A DNA stretch of 33,867 nucleotides from positions 1 through 33,867 of the forward strand of contig CAMBQV010000011.1 of assembly GCA_945870145.1 (NCBI GenBank), in the 5' to 3' direction. This document shows positions 7,412-14,797 of this stretch, in pieces (the stretch's first letter is position 1; every line of letters begins with the position of its first letter). The DNA is from Akkermansia muciniphila. GTDB lineage: Bacteria; Verrucomicrobiota; Kiritimatiellia; RFP12; UBA1067. The notes beneath the pieces were generated by a model, which was not told the origin of the DNA, searched no databases, and saw only the letters and a program-made list of their open reading frames with translations. The translations under genes were made by a program, and so were the position numbers.

Positions 7412-7440
7412 AGTATACCAAAAACAATAAAGAGTCTCAA
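7412..7440 (-). promoter_or_regulatory. Sigma-70 promoter implying leaderless mRNA for the M20 peptidase
   Basis: On the minus strand, TTGAGA (7435-7440) and TATACT (7412-7417) are separated by exactly 17 nt. A start site 7-9 nt downstream of the -10 falls at 7403-7405, at or beside the ATG of the peptidase gene. The promoter diverges from valS. Confidence 0.7.
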
Positions 7441-7548
7441 GGGGACACTTTTTTACTCCAAAAGTGGGTCAATTTTTGGTTAAATACTACCTCTTCTTTA
7501 TTGAACCTTTAAAGCAGAGCTAGACAACAACAAGTCGGTGAATGGATT

Positions 7549-10245
7549 ATGGAAAAGAATTACGATCCGCAAGCAGTCGAAGCAAAATGGTATCCCTGGT
7601 GGGAAGAGAATAAACACTTCCAGGCTGACCCCTCCCAAGGGGGTCTTCCCTACACGGTCGTGATTCCACCGCCGAATGTGACAGGCATCCTCCACATGGG
7701 CCATGCTCTGAACAACACGATTCAAGATGTCTTGGTGCGTTGGCGCCGGATGCAGGGACGTAATACGATCTGGATTCCTGGAACTGACCATGCAGGTATT
7801 GCGACGCAAAATGTCGTGGAAAAGGCACTGCGCAAAGAGGGGCTCTCGCGGCGTGACTTGGGTCGCGAAAAATTTATTGTTCGCGTCTGGGATTGGAAGC
7901 AGGAGTATGGCAGCACGATTGTGCGTCAATTGCGCAAACTGGGCGCAAGCTGCGACTGGTCGCGTGAGCGTTTCACGATGGATGCAGGATTAAGCGAGGC
8001 CGTCTCAGAGGTCTTCTGTCGATTGTATGAAGAAGGTTTGATCTATCGTGGCAATTATATTGTGAATTGGTGTCCGCGCTGCCACACAGCCCTTTCAGAT
8101 GAAGAGAGCGAACACGTGGATACGCAGGGTAACCTCTGGCACATTCGTTATCCGATCCCTGGCGGCGGCGAAGTGGTGGTTGCCACGACTCGACCCGAGA
8201 CGATGTTGGGTGATACAGCCGTGGCAGTCAACCCCGCCGACGAACGCTATCAGGCACTCATCGGCAAGACCGTCACCCTCCCCTTGATGAATCGCGAGAT
8301 CCCTGTGGTTGCAGATGACTATGTCGACCGCGCTTTTGGAACAGGCGTCGTGAAGATCACGCCTGCACATGATCCCAATGACTTCCAGGTCGCCAAGCGT
8401 CATAACCTGCCCATGCTCGATGTGATGAATGGTGATGGTACCATGAATGCCGAGGCTGGCAAGTATGCAGGGATGGATCGCTTCGCCTGTCGTAAGCAGG
8501 TGATTGCCGACCTTGAGGCCCTCGGACTTCTGGTGAAGACGGATCCCCATCCGCACGCCGTCGGCCACTGCTACCGGTGCGACACGGTTGTCGAGCCACG
8601 CCTCTCGAAACAGTGGTTCGTGAAGATGAAGCCACTTGCCGCGCCTGCGATCGAGGCTGTGCGTTCCGGCAGGATCACCTTTACTCCGCAGCGCTGGGAA
8701 AAGACCTACTTTGAGTGGATGGACAATATCCGCGACTGGTGTATCTCACGCCAGATTTGGTGGGGTCACCGCATCCCAGTCTTTACGTGTGAAACCTGCG
8801 AACTCGAGTGGGCTGCTAAGTCCGTGCCGACTGTCTGTCCCAAGTGCAACGCAACGACTATCAAGCAGGACGAAGATGTTTTGGACACCTGGTTCTCCTC
8901 GTGGCTCTGGCCCTTCAGCACCTTGGGCTGGCCACATGAGAACAAGGATCTTAAGTTCTATTATCCGACTCATGACCTTGCGACTGCACCGGAAATTATT
9001 TTCTTCTGGGTGGCACGCATGATCATGGCAGGCTGCAAGTTCATGGGCGACATTCCCTTCAGCAATGTTTACATTCACGGCACGGTGCGCGATGATAAGG
9101 GTCGCAAGATGAGTAAGAGTTTGGGTAATTCGATTGACCCGCTCGACATCATCTCCACCTACAGCGCGGACTCCCTGCGCTTTAGCCTAATGCTCATTAC
9201 CTCCACCGGTATGGACGTCTATGTGAACATGGAGAAGTTTGAGATCGGTCGTAACTTTGGCACCAAGATCTGGAATGCCGCCCGCTTCATGCAGATGCAG
9301 CGTGAAAAGGTCGCGGAAGCGACCGCAGGGGCGACTTATAAGTCGTCCGCCTTATCTGGTCAAGACCTTGTACTGGATCCCGCGCTCCTGCGCGATGATG
9401 ACCGCCATCTCCTGGATTCTCTCTCTCAGACCATTACTGAGATGACTGAGCATCTGGAAAAATTCCGTCTGCAGGATGGCGCCCTTGCCATTTACAACTT
9501 CATTTGGAGTAATTTCTGCGACTGGTATCTCGAATATGCGAAGCTGGATCTCTATGGCACAGACGAAGCACGTCGCCTGCAGGTGCTGGCGGTCATGGAT
9601 GATGTCTTCTCCAAAGCGCTCAAGCTGCTGCACCCTTACATGCCTTTCATCACGGAAGAGCTCTGGCACGAAATGGGTTACGGCAAACCGGAGGAGAGCA
9701 TTATGCGCGCCGTGTGGCCCACCCCCTACGCAGAGGAACAACGTAAGGCATGGGGCTTAAGTGCTGAGACAACCGCATATGTCAACGAGAAGCGCGAATT
9801 GGTAACCGCCGGACGCGCCCTGCGTGCAGAGTCCAACGTGGCACCTTCAAAGTTTGTGAAATACGTGATTCAGGCTCTTGATGACGCGACAGCCCAGCGG
9901 TTGGTTGCGGACAGCGACAGTCTCAAGCAGCAACTTCGTGCAGAGCCGTTAGAGATTGCCTCGGGTAGTGGTGAAAAGGCCATGCCGGGAACGCTCTGCA
10001 AGCTCGGTACAATCTATCTGCCTCTCGAAGGACTCATCGATGTCAAGGCTGAGATGGCTCGCGTTAAGGCAGAGATTGAAAAGAATCAAGGCTTCCTGAA
10101 GGGTGTGAGTGCAAAGCTCTCGAACGAAGGCTTTGTTGCCAAGGCGCCGCCGGAGGTGATCGAGAATCAGCGCGCCAAACAAAAGGAGCTGACCGAGACC
10201 ATCGAACGGCTCGAGAAGCTGTACAAGACGTTCAGTGTAACATGA
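7549..10245 (+). CDS. valS: Valyl-tRNA synthetase
   Basis: This class I aminoacyl-tRNA synthetase charges tRNA-Val and edits misactivated threonine. At 898 residues it has the usual bacterial length. The HIGH motif is PPPNVTGILHMGHAL (residues 40-54) and the KMSKS motif is GRKMSKSLGNSIDP (near 520). The CP1 editing domain shows TTRPETMLGDTAVAV and GTGVVKITPAHDPNDF. DVLDTWFSSWLWPF and the CETC...CPKC zinc-type knuckle precede the KMSKS region. The C-terminal 60 residues form the ValRS coiled-coil arm (KAEMARVKAEIEKNQGFL ... LTETIERLEKLY). It is transcribed divergently from the peptidase gene, with a 145-nt gap. I could not define a convincing promoter in that gap. Assignment is certain. Confidence 0.98.
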   Translation: MEKNYDPQAVEAKWYPWWEENKHFQADPSQGGLPYTVVIPPPNVTGILHMGHALNNTIQDVLVRWRRMQGRNTIWIPGTDHAGIATQNVVEKALRKEGLSRRDLGREKFIVRVWDWKQEYGSTIVRQLRKLGASCDWSRERFTMDAGLSEAVSEVFCRLYEEGLIYRGNYIVNWCPRCHTALSDEESEHVDTQGNLWHIRYPIPGGGEVVVATTRPETMLGDTAVAVNPADERYQALIGKTVTLPLMNREIPVVADDYVDRAFGTGVVKITPAHDPNDFQVAKRHNLPMLDVMNGDGTMNAEAGKYAGMDRFACRKQVIADLEALGLLVKTDPHPHAVGHCYRCDTVVEPRLSKQWFVKMKPLAAPAIEAVRSGRITFTPQRWEKTYFEWMDNIRDWCISRQIWWGHRIPVFTCETCELEWAAKSVPTVCPKCNATTIKQDEDVLDTWFSSWLWPFSTLGWPHENKDLKFYYPTHDLATAPEIIFFWVARMIMAGCKFMGDIPFSNVYIHGTVRDDKGRKMSKSLGNSIDPLDIISTYSADSLRFSLMLITSTGMDVYVNMEKFEIGRNFGTKIWNAARFMQMQREKVAEATAGATYKSSALSGQDLVLDPALLRDDDRHLLDSLSQTITEMTEHLEKFRLQDGALAIYNFIWSNFCDWYLEYAKLDLYGTDEARRLQVLAVMDDVFSKALKLLHPYMPFITEELWHEMGYGKPEESIMRAVWPTPYAEEQRKAWGLSAETTAYVNEKRELVTAGRALRAESNVAPSKFVKYVIQALDDATAQRLVADSDSLKQQLRAEPLEIASGSGEKAMPGTLCKLGTIYLPLEGLIDVKAEMARVKAEIEKNQGFLKGVSAKLSNEGFVAKAPPEVIENQRAKQKELTETIERLEKLYKTFSVT

Positions 10246-10307
10246 ACGATGTAGACTTTTAAGAGTTTCAATTGAATCAAACAACAAGAATGTGTTAGAG
10301 TTGGGTT

Positions 10308-10628
10308 ATGGTTTTAAAACAAAACATTATGTCATTTGTTGATGGGATTGTTTCAGAATTTCATCCACGACGCATTATTTTGTTTGGCTCATATGCCAAC
10401 GGAGAGGCCAATCAATTTTCGGATGTAGACTTGTTGATTGAGATGAAAAAAGAGCCATTAAATGGGCTGGAAACAGTTGGGCTCATCATTGGAAAGCTAA
10501 AGCCTTCGTTTCCTGTTGATCTAATAGTTCATTCAACGAGGCAGGTAAAAAGCCGCTTGCGTCAAGGTGACTTTTTCTTAAGAAACATTGTTACAAAAGG
10601 CGAAAAGCTTTATGAATGCACTCGTTAA
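10308..10628 (+). CDS. MNT-type nucleotidyltransferase (MntA-like antitoxin)
   Basis: This 106-residue minimal nucleotidyltransferase belongs to the class paired with HEPN toxins, where MntA AMPylates and silences the HEPN RNase. The catalytic signature GSYANGEANQFSDVDLLIE has exact GS-X10-DXD spacing, and a third acidic position (VDLIV) follows. The fold therefore looks intact and potentially active. It overlaps the next frame by 17 nt, the usual coupled arrangement. Local base composition is AT-richer than in valS, suggesting separate acquisition. The striking point is that its HEPN partner is internally deleted, leaving this gene as an orphan or solitary antitoxin. Confidence 0.88.
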   Translation: MVLKQNIMSFVDGIVSEFHPRRIILFGSYANGEANQFSDVDLLIEMKKEPLNGLETVGLIIGKLKPSFPVDLIVHSTRQVKSRLRQGDFFLRNIVTKGEKLYECTR

Positions 10629-10836
10629 AGAATGGATTTCTAAAGCGGAAGGTGATCTTGTCTGTGTCCGTCGCGAATGTAGAGCACGTAAAGAGCAGTT
10701 ACAGTTGTTAGATGCGTATTCTGTAGCCTTCCGATATCCTGGTGCAAGTGCAAATCGAGACATTGCACTCACGGCTCAAAAATATTATCAAAGTGTGCGT
10801 ACGGCTTGCCGTATCCAGCTTCATTTACCAACCTGA
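10612..10836 (+). pseudogene. HEPN-domain toxin remnant with internal in-frame deletion
   Basis: The frame from the ATG at 10612 encodes 74 residues. It begins like a HEPN (PF05168-type) protein, MNALVKEWISKAEGDL.CVRRECRARK, and ends like one, LLDAYSVAFRYPGASANRDIAL.AQKYYQSVRTACR. The family normally has 120-135 residues. The central part, usually running through a YDAVCFHAQQCAEKYLKA helix and a THDL segment, is missing, so residue 26 or so is joined directly to the C-terminal helix. The DNA between the two parts contains no alternative-frame remainder, so this is a clean deletion of about 55 codons, not a frameshift. The four-helix HEPN fold should not form normally. I call it a decayed toxin, although a small binding peptide for the nucleotidyltransferase remains possible. 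Confidence 0.75.
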
Positions 10837-10857
10837 AACAGTGAGGAGTAGAAACCG

Positions 10858-11346
10858 ATGAGTGATAATTGTCCCTGTGGGAGTGGCTTGAATTTTGATG
10901 TCTGTTGTGAACCCTTTTTAATGGAGAAGGCTCAACCCAAGACGGCTGCGCAGTTGATGCGTTCGCGTTATTGCGCATACGCTATGGGCGTGATCGATTA
11001 TTTGTACAAGACCTCTGGACCGAGCGTGCGCAAGGAGTTCGACGCTGAGAACAGCCGCAAGTGGGCGGAGTCTGCTAAGTGGAACGGTATGGAGATTGTC
11101 AAGGCCGAGGGGGGCGCTGAGTCAGATACTGTTGGAACTGTTGAGTTCATTGCGCATTATGCCGTGAAGGAAAATGATTTCGACCATCATGAGTTAGCCA
11201 CTTTTGAAAAGATCAACAACAAGTGGTTCTTTATGGATGGCCAGATTTTCGGTGCGGAACCCCTCCGTCGCGAGACGCCAAAAATCGGTCGTAATGATCC
11301 CTGTTCGTGTGGTAGTGGTAAAAAATTTAAAAAGTGCTGTGGCTAA
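10858..11346 (+). CDS. YchJ-like protein with SEC-C zinc motifs at both ends
   Basis: The 162-residue protein matches the YchJ (UPF0225) family, with an N-terminal cysteine motif ([17 protein letters not shown]), a central NTF2-like region ([24 protein letters not shown] ... [10 protein letters not shown]) and a C-terminal SEC-C motif [16 protein letters not shown]. The SEC-C motif binds zinc and is best known from the SecA tail, where it contacts SecB. The biological role of YchJ proteins is not established. The ATG has GGAG about 11 nt upstream. It sits 21 nt after the broken HEPN gene and 13 nt before the HAD gene, probably transcribed with the latter. Confidence 0.9.
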   Translation: MSDNCPCGSGLNFDVCCEPFLMEKAQPKTAAQLMRSRYCAYAMGVIDYLYKTSGPSVRKEFDAENSRKWAESAKWNGMEIVKAEGGAESDTVGTVEFIAHYAVKENDFDHHELATFEKINNKWFFMDGQIFGAEPLRRETPKIGRNDPCSCGSGKKFKKCCG

Positions 11347-11359
11347 CAAAGGGTGAGTC

Positions 11360-12031
11360 ATGGACGTTAAAGCCTTTATTTTTGATCTGGATGGAACACT
11401 GATTGACTCCGAGATGCTCTGGGTTGCTGCGATGGTTGCCTATCTTGCAGATCATGGCTGTATCACCTCGCGCCAGGAGATGATGAAGGTTGTGGTGGGC
11501 CACTCGTGGTTTGATATCTATCGCAAAGTAATCGCGCTCGCACCCGTGTTGGCAGCCGTCACGATTCAGGAGATGGCCCTTCAGCTACGGAGTTACTATG
11601 TGAAGCAGTGTGAGGATTCAGGAAGTATTCTCATTCCCACCTCGGTATCCTTGCTGAAGGCGCTTGCCAAGGACTACCCCGTGATTATCGTATCTGGCTC
11701 GCCACATAACGATGTGGAAAATGCTGTTCGTCTCATGGAGGCGGAGGCAAGCGTGAAGTTTGTCCTTGGCGCAGAGGATTACCCTCGAGGTAAGCCAGCG
11801 CCAGATGGTTTCCTGCTTGGTGCAAAGAAGCTTGGCGTTGCCCCTCAGCACTGTGTCGTGTTTGAAGATTCAACCGCAGGTGTTCGTTCCGCAAAGGCTG
11901 CAGGTATGTATTGTGTTGCGCTCTCGCGTCCAGTCGAGCACCCGCAGGACCTCTCGCCCGCCGACTGGATCCTTGAAGACCTCTCCGACTTCTCCGTCGA
12001 GAAGCTGATTACGCGTGGATTCAAAAAATAA
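11360..12031 (+). CDS. HAD superfamily phosphatase, beta-phosphoglucomutase-like
   Basis: This is a cytoplasmic phosphohydrolase or phosphomutase acting on small phosphorylated metabolites. All four HAD motifs are present: I FDLDGT (Asp9/Asp11), II VSGSP, III GKPAPDGF, and IV FEDSTAGVRSAKAAGM. The helical cap inserted after motif I (about residues 16-85) places it in the subfamily containing beta-phosphoglucomutase and hexitol or 2-deoxyglucose-6-phosphate phosphatases. Motifs alone do not identify the substrate. The stop codon TAA lies within the first unit of a 16-bp tandem repeat that fills the gap to the next gene. Confidence 0.9.
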   Translation: MDVKAFIFDLDGTLIDSEMLWVAAMVAYLADHGCITSRQEMMKVVVGHSWFDIYRKVIALAPVLAAVTIQEMALQLRSYYVKQCEDSGSILIPTSVSLLKALAKDYPVIIVSGSPHNDVENAVRLMEAEASVKFVLGAEDYPRGKPAPDGFLLGAKKLGVAPQHCVVFEDSTAGVRSAKAAGMYCVALSRPVEHPQDLSPADWILEDLSDFSVEKLITRGFKK

Positions 12032-12058
12032 CGCAATAAGGCAATAACGCAATAAGGC
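12027..12058. repeat. Two exact copies of a 16-bp tandem word (AATAACGCAATAAGGC)
   Basis: The copies at 12027-12042 and 12043-12058 are identical. The first includes the stop codon of the HAD gene. The second ends with AAGG at 12054-12057, 10 nt before the ATG of the next gene, so the repeat may supply its ribosome-binding site. Confidence 0.9.
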
Positions 12059-12067
12059 AATGCTGAC

Positions 12068-12685
12068 ATGATGAATAAAGTTGTATTACCGTTAGGTGTA
12101 TATGGAGCGAATTGCGTGATTCTCTGGAAGGATCCGCAGCAAGCTTGGCTTTTTGATCCGGGATATGATGCGGGGACGATCCTTGCGGCGCTGAAGAAGG
12201 AGAATTTGAAGCTTGGCGTCATCGTCCTCACGCATGCGCACTTCGACCATATCTCCGCCGTCAACAATGTTCTCGCAGATCAGCCCGCGCCAGTCTATCT
12301 CCATGCGGCAGATGTCCCGATGGCTTTCTCGCCGATGAATCAGATGCCACCTTACGCCAGCACGAAAAAACCTGCTTCTCTCGACATCACGAAGGGCGAT
12401 GGTGATATGCTGACCTGCGGCGGACTGACCGGTAGCTTTCTCCACACACCGGGCCATACTCCCGGTAGTTGGTGCATCCGCTTTGAGGCGGAGAATCTGA
12501 TGGTGACCGGCGACACGCTCTTTGCAGGCTCGATCGGACGCACCGATTTTCCGGGTGGCAGTATGGAGAAGATGGAGGCCTCCCTGGCAAGGTTGAAACA
12601 GTTGCCTGACGCGACCCGTATCATCTGCGGCCACGGCGCTGAATCCACCCTCGGGCAGGAAAAGAAGACAAATCCGTATTTGTAA
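12068..12685 (+). CDS. Metallo-beta-lactamase fold hydrolase, glyoxalase II-like
   Basis: The 205-residue single-domain protein is of the glyoxalase II/YcbL type. Metal ligands are visible: THAHFDH (His56, His58, Asp60, His61), HTPGHTPGSW, GDTLF for the bridging Asp, and CGHGAEST for the last His. The block AGSIGRTDFPGG is typical of the short bacterial YcbL-like group, which hydrolyses thioesters such as S-lactoylglutathione; the physiological substrate here is unknown. Two adjacent ATG codons (12068 and 12071) are possible starts. The only upstream purine stretch is AAGG from the tandem repeat. The gene probably belongs to the operon of the HAD protein. Confidence 0.9.
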   Translation: MMNKVVLPLGVYGANCVILWKDPQQAWLFDPGYDAGTILAALKKENLKLGVIVLTHAHFDHISAVNNVLADQPAPVYLHAADVPMAFSPMNQMPPYASTKKPASLDITKGDGDMLTCGGLTGSFLHTPGHTPGSWCIRFEAENLMVTGDTLFAGSIGRTDFPGGSMEKMEASLARLKQLPDATRIICGHGAESTLGQEKKTNPYL

Positions 12686-12688
12686 GAG

Positions 12689-12775
12689 ACGAAGGAATAA
12701 CCTTTCCCGCAGAGACGCTGAGGCGCAGAGGAGATTTTTTTCGCCTGCCCGCCGTAGCCCGGAGGGCGAAGGTGG
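12689..12775. repeat. Word repeats CGCAGAGACGCTGAGG and CCTGCCCGCCGTAGCC
   Basis: A shared 13-mer (12689-12701, identical to 1869-1881) is followed by CGCAGAGACGCTGAGGCGCAGAGG (12709-12732). Then comes CCTGCCCGCCGTAGCC (12744-12759), which recurs inverted with one mismatch at 14134-14149, so these two copies flank purH. A shorter relative, AGAGACGCAGAG, occurs at 21462-21473 after nrdJ. Confidence 0.75.
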
Positions 12776-12809
12776 GTGTGTTTCGTGGGAAAAAAAGGAG
12801 AATTAGACT

Positions 12810-14081
12810 ATGGCCATAGACCTCAAAGTAGCATATAAGACAATCATGGATGACCATTTTACACCCGAGATGGAAATTTCCTTTATCGACGGGGTGAAAC
12901 GCCAGACTCTGAAATATGAGAAGGTCTCGTGGGTGATCGATGGCGAGAACAAGGGTTTGCGTTACGGCGAGAATCCAGGGCAGGAAGCTGCCATGTACAA
13001 ATTGGTCAATGGTAACCTCGTTCTCGGCGATGTGACTGCACTGACGCCTGGACATTATCTTGCCTCTGATCCTGAATTGCTACAGTCCGGTAAGCATCCT
13101 GGCAAGACCAACCTCACGGATGCAGACAATGCCCTCAACATCCTACGCTATCTCGATGACACGCCCTGTGCCATCATCGTGAAGCACAACAATCCTTGCG
13201 GCGTGGCCAAGGCCTCCACGCTGGCCGAAGCTTATTTCCGTGCGAACAAGGCAGACCGTCTGGCCGCCTTTGGTGGCTGTATTGCGCTCAACCGTGAAGT
13301 GGATATCGAGACCGCGAAGCTTGTGGCTGAAGCGTATGCTGAAGTGGTGGTTGCCCCCGAATTTGCTCCTGGTGTGATGGAGATCTTCAACACCAAGAAA
13401 AACTTGCGTGTCATGCGCATCAACAACATGGCGAAGCTCACGAAGTTCGTAGCCCAGCGCGTTGTGGACTTCAAATCGCTGATTGACGGTGGCCTCGTTG
13501 CCCAGTGGTCCTTTGTGCCAGAAGCGCGCAAAGCTTCTCAGCTCATGCTGGCGGAGTGCACGACCAAGGATGGTGTGGTGCACAAGACCAAGCGTGCGCC
13601 GACTGCACAGGAGTATGATGATCTCATTTTCGGCTGGCTCGTGGAAGCCGGCGTGACCAGCAACTCCGTACTCTATATCAAGGATGGCGTGACGGTCGGT
13701 ATCGGCACGGGCGAACAGGACCGCGTGGGTGTCGCCGAGATCGCGCGCGACAAGGCCTATCGTAAGTTGGCCGACTGGATCGCCTGGGAAAAATATACAA
13801 CACCGTACAACGAGTTGGTGATGAAGTTCGGCGATGAAGGTAAAAAGCGCATGGCCGCGATTGATGAAGAGGTCAAGGCCAAGAACGGCGGACTGCAGGG
13901 TTGCAGCATGGTTTCCGACGCCTTCTTCCCCTTCCGCGATGGTGCGGAGGTCGGGATCCGCGAAGGTATCAGCGCAATTGTTCAGCCCGGTGGCGCGATG
14001 CGCGACTGGGATGTGATCGATTGCTGCAACGACGCCAATGTCGCCATGGTCTTCACCGGCCAGCGCAGCTTCAGGCATTGA
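12810..14081 (+). CDS. purH: AICAR transformylase, stand-alone (PurH C-terminal domain only)
   Basis: The protein catalyses transfer of a formyl group from 10-formyl-tetrahydrofolate to AICAR in purine synthesis. It has the transformylase motifs LRYGENPGQ, IVKHNNPCGVA (catalytic Lys-His pair), FGGCIALN, GVTVGIGTGEQDRV, SDAFFPFRDG and VQPGGAMRDWDVID, ending in FTGQRSFRH. The N-terminal IMP cyclohydrolase (MGS-like) domain of ordinary PurH is absent: only about 50 residues precede the RYGEN motif. In common bifunctional PurH the sequence is RYGENPHQ; here the His is Gly, as I recall for the separate single-domain group. IMP cyclohydrolase must be encoded elsewhere. The start has GGAG 9 nt upstream. 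Confidence 0.93.
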   Translation: MAIDLKVAYKTIMDDHFTPEMEISFIDGVKRQTLKYEKVSWVIDGENKGLRYGENPGQEAAMYKLVNGNLVLGDVTALTPGHYLASDPELLQSGKHPGKTNLTDADNALNILRYLDDTPCAIIVKHNNPCGVAKASTLAEAYFRANKADRLAAFGGCIALNREVDIETAKLVAEAYAEVVVAPEFAPGVMEIFNTKKNLRVMRINNMAKLTKFVAQRVVDFKSLIDGGLVAQWSFVPEARKASQLMLAECTTKDGVVHKTKRAPTAQEYDDLIFGWLVEAGVTSNSVLYIKDGVTVGIGTGEQDRVGVAEIARDKAYRKLADWIAWEKYTTPYNELVMKFGDEGKKRMAAIDEEVKAKNGGLQGCSMVSDAFFPFRDGAEVGIREGISAIVQPGGAMRDWDVIDCCNDANVAMVFTGQRSFRH

Positions 14082-14085
14082 GGTT

Positions 14086-14180
14086 AAAACTTCTGCGTTA
14101 AGAGTTCAGCGTTAAGAGTTCCACCTCTGCCAAGGCTACGGCGGACAGGTCAAACTCTCAACTTCCAAAGTTTAACTCAG
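14086..14180. repeat. Word repeats after purH (family B and CCGCCGTAGCC type)
   Basis: GTTAAAACTTCTGCGTTAAG, then AGTTCAGCGTTAAGAGTT, are family B words, followed by GGCTACGGCGGACAGG (14134-14149, inverted copy of 12744-12759). A further AACTCTCAACTTCCAAAGTTTAACTC stretch ends near 14179. No coding potential is visible. Confidence 0.7.
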
Positions 14181-14204
14181 AATGTATACCAATCCTCATT
14201 ATAT

Positions 14205-14270
14205 TGAATATTTCTTTCGCTTTTCTATTGCTTAACCTTTAAAATACTGTTAATATTCATTCTAATGAAT
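14205..14270 (+). promoter_or_regulatory. hipBST promoter with candidate autoregulatory operators
   Basis: TTGCTT (14228-14233) and TAATAT (14251-14256) have a 17-nt spacer. The ATG of hipB begins 9 nt beyond the -10, so the mRNA would be leaderless or nearly so. TGAATATT (14205-14212) upstream of the -35 and AATATTCA (14252-14259) over the -10 are exact inverted partners, 47 bp apart. A second perfect palindrome, ATTCAT-4-ATGAAT (14255-14270), covers the start codon. These are plausible HipB sites, not proven. Confidence 0.5.
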
Positions 14271-14468
14271 TTGAAAGAGATAGGTTTATTGATTAAGCAG
14301 CGTCGGAAGGAGTTGGGTTTGGACCAACGGAATCTTGCACGCCTCAGTGGGGTTTCCATCCATAGCCTAAGCGATCTTGAGGTAGGAAAAGGCAATCCCA
14401 CACATGAACGCCTTTCAAAAATTGCTGACGTACTCGGACTGGAAGTCTGTGTGAGGGTGAAGACATGA
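14265..14468 (+). CDS. hipB: HipB-like XRE family antitoxin/repressor
   Basis: The 67-residue protein is a single helix-turn-helix domain: LLIKQRRKELGLDQRNLARLSGVSIHSLSDLEVGKGNPTHERLSKIADVLGL. HipB proteins bind operator DNA and, with the other Hip proteins, repress their own operon. It is the first of three genes joined by ATGA overlaps, in the order hipB-hipS-hipT. The start codon lies within a perfect palindrome, and no Shine-Dalgarno is visible. The C-terminal tail (VCVRVKT) is short. Confidence 0.88.
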   Translation: MNLKEIGLLIKQRRKELGLDQRNLARLSGVSIHSLSDLEVGKGNPTHERLSKIADVLGLEVCVRVKT

Positions 14469-14797
14469 GTGGGCGCCAGGGAAAGGTCTATTGCCGTGGC
14501 ACATTGGCGGGATTTCTTGAAGAGTTCCCGCAGGGTTATCGTTTTGCCTATGACCCCGCCTATCTCGCTGATCCAGCTCAGCCTGCAATCAGTCTGACGC
14601 TGCCGAAACAGAAAGCATGCTTTGAGTCCTCAGCCTTGTTCTCTTTCTTTTATGGCTTGTTAGCAGAGGGTGTGCAGAAAGAGATCCAATGCTCGCTTCT
14701 CAAAATCGATGAGACGGATGATTTTGGTCGTCTGCTCCAGACAGCAGGTCAGGACACGATTGGAGCTGTGACGGTCCGCAGCGGGGAGGCCGCATGA
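14465..14797 (+). CDS. hipS: HipS-like protein (separate HipA N-terminal subdomain)
   Basis: The 110-residue protein corresponds to the N-terminal subdomain of HipA: a beta strand start (GKVYCRGTLAGFLEE), FAYDPAYL, ISLTLPKQ and the FFYGLLAEG motif (HipA: F.NLLPEG). In tripartite HipBST systems this separate HipS is the main antitoxin and binds the HipT kinase. Both ends overlap neighbours by 4 nt (ATGA), so this is a designed gene and not a frameshift product of hipA. There is no Trp in the protein; as I recall, a Trp of E. coli HipS reaches into the HipT active site, so inhibition here may differ in detail. Phe61/Phe62 occupy roughly that region. Confidence 0.85.
   Translation: MSGRQGKVYCRGTLAGFLEEFPQGYRFAYDPAYLADPAQPAISLTLPKQKACFESSALFSFFYGLLAEGVQKEIQCSLLKIDETDDFGRLLQTAGQDTIGAVTVRSGEAA

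Noticed and set aside
13143-14078. 311-residue minus-strand ORF antisense to purH
   Set aside because: It mirrors the strongly conserved purH frame, has no recognisable motifs and no ribosome-binding site; it arises from codon bias on the opposite strand.
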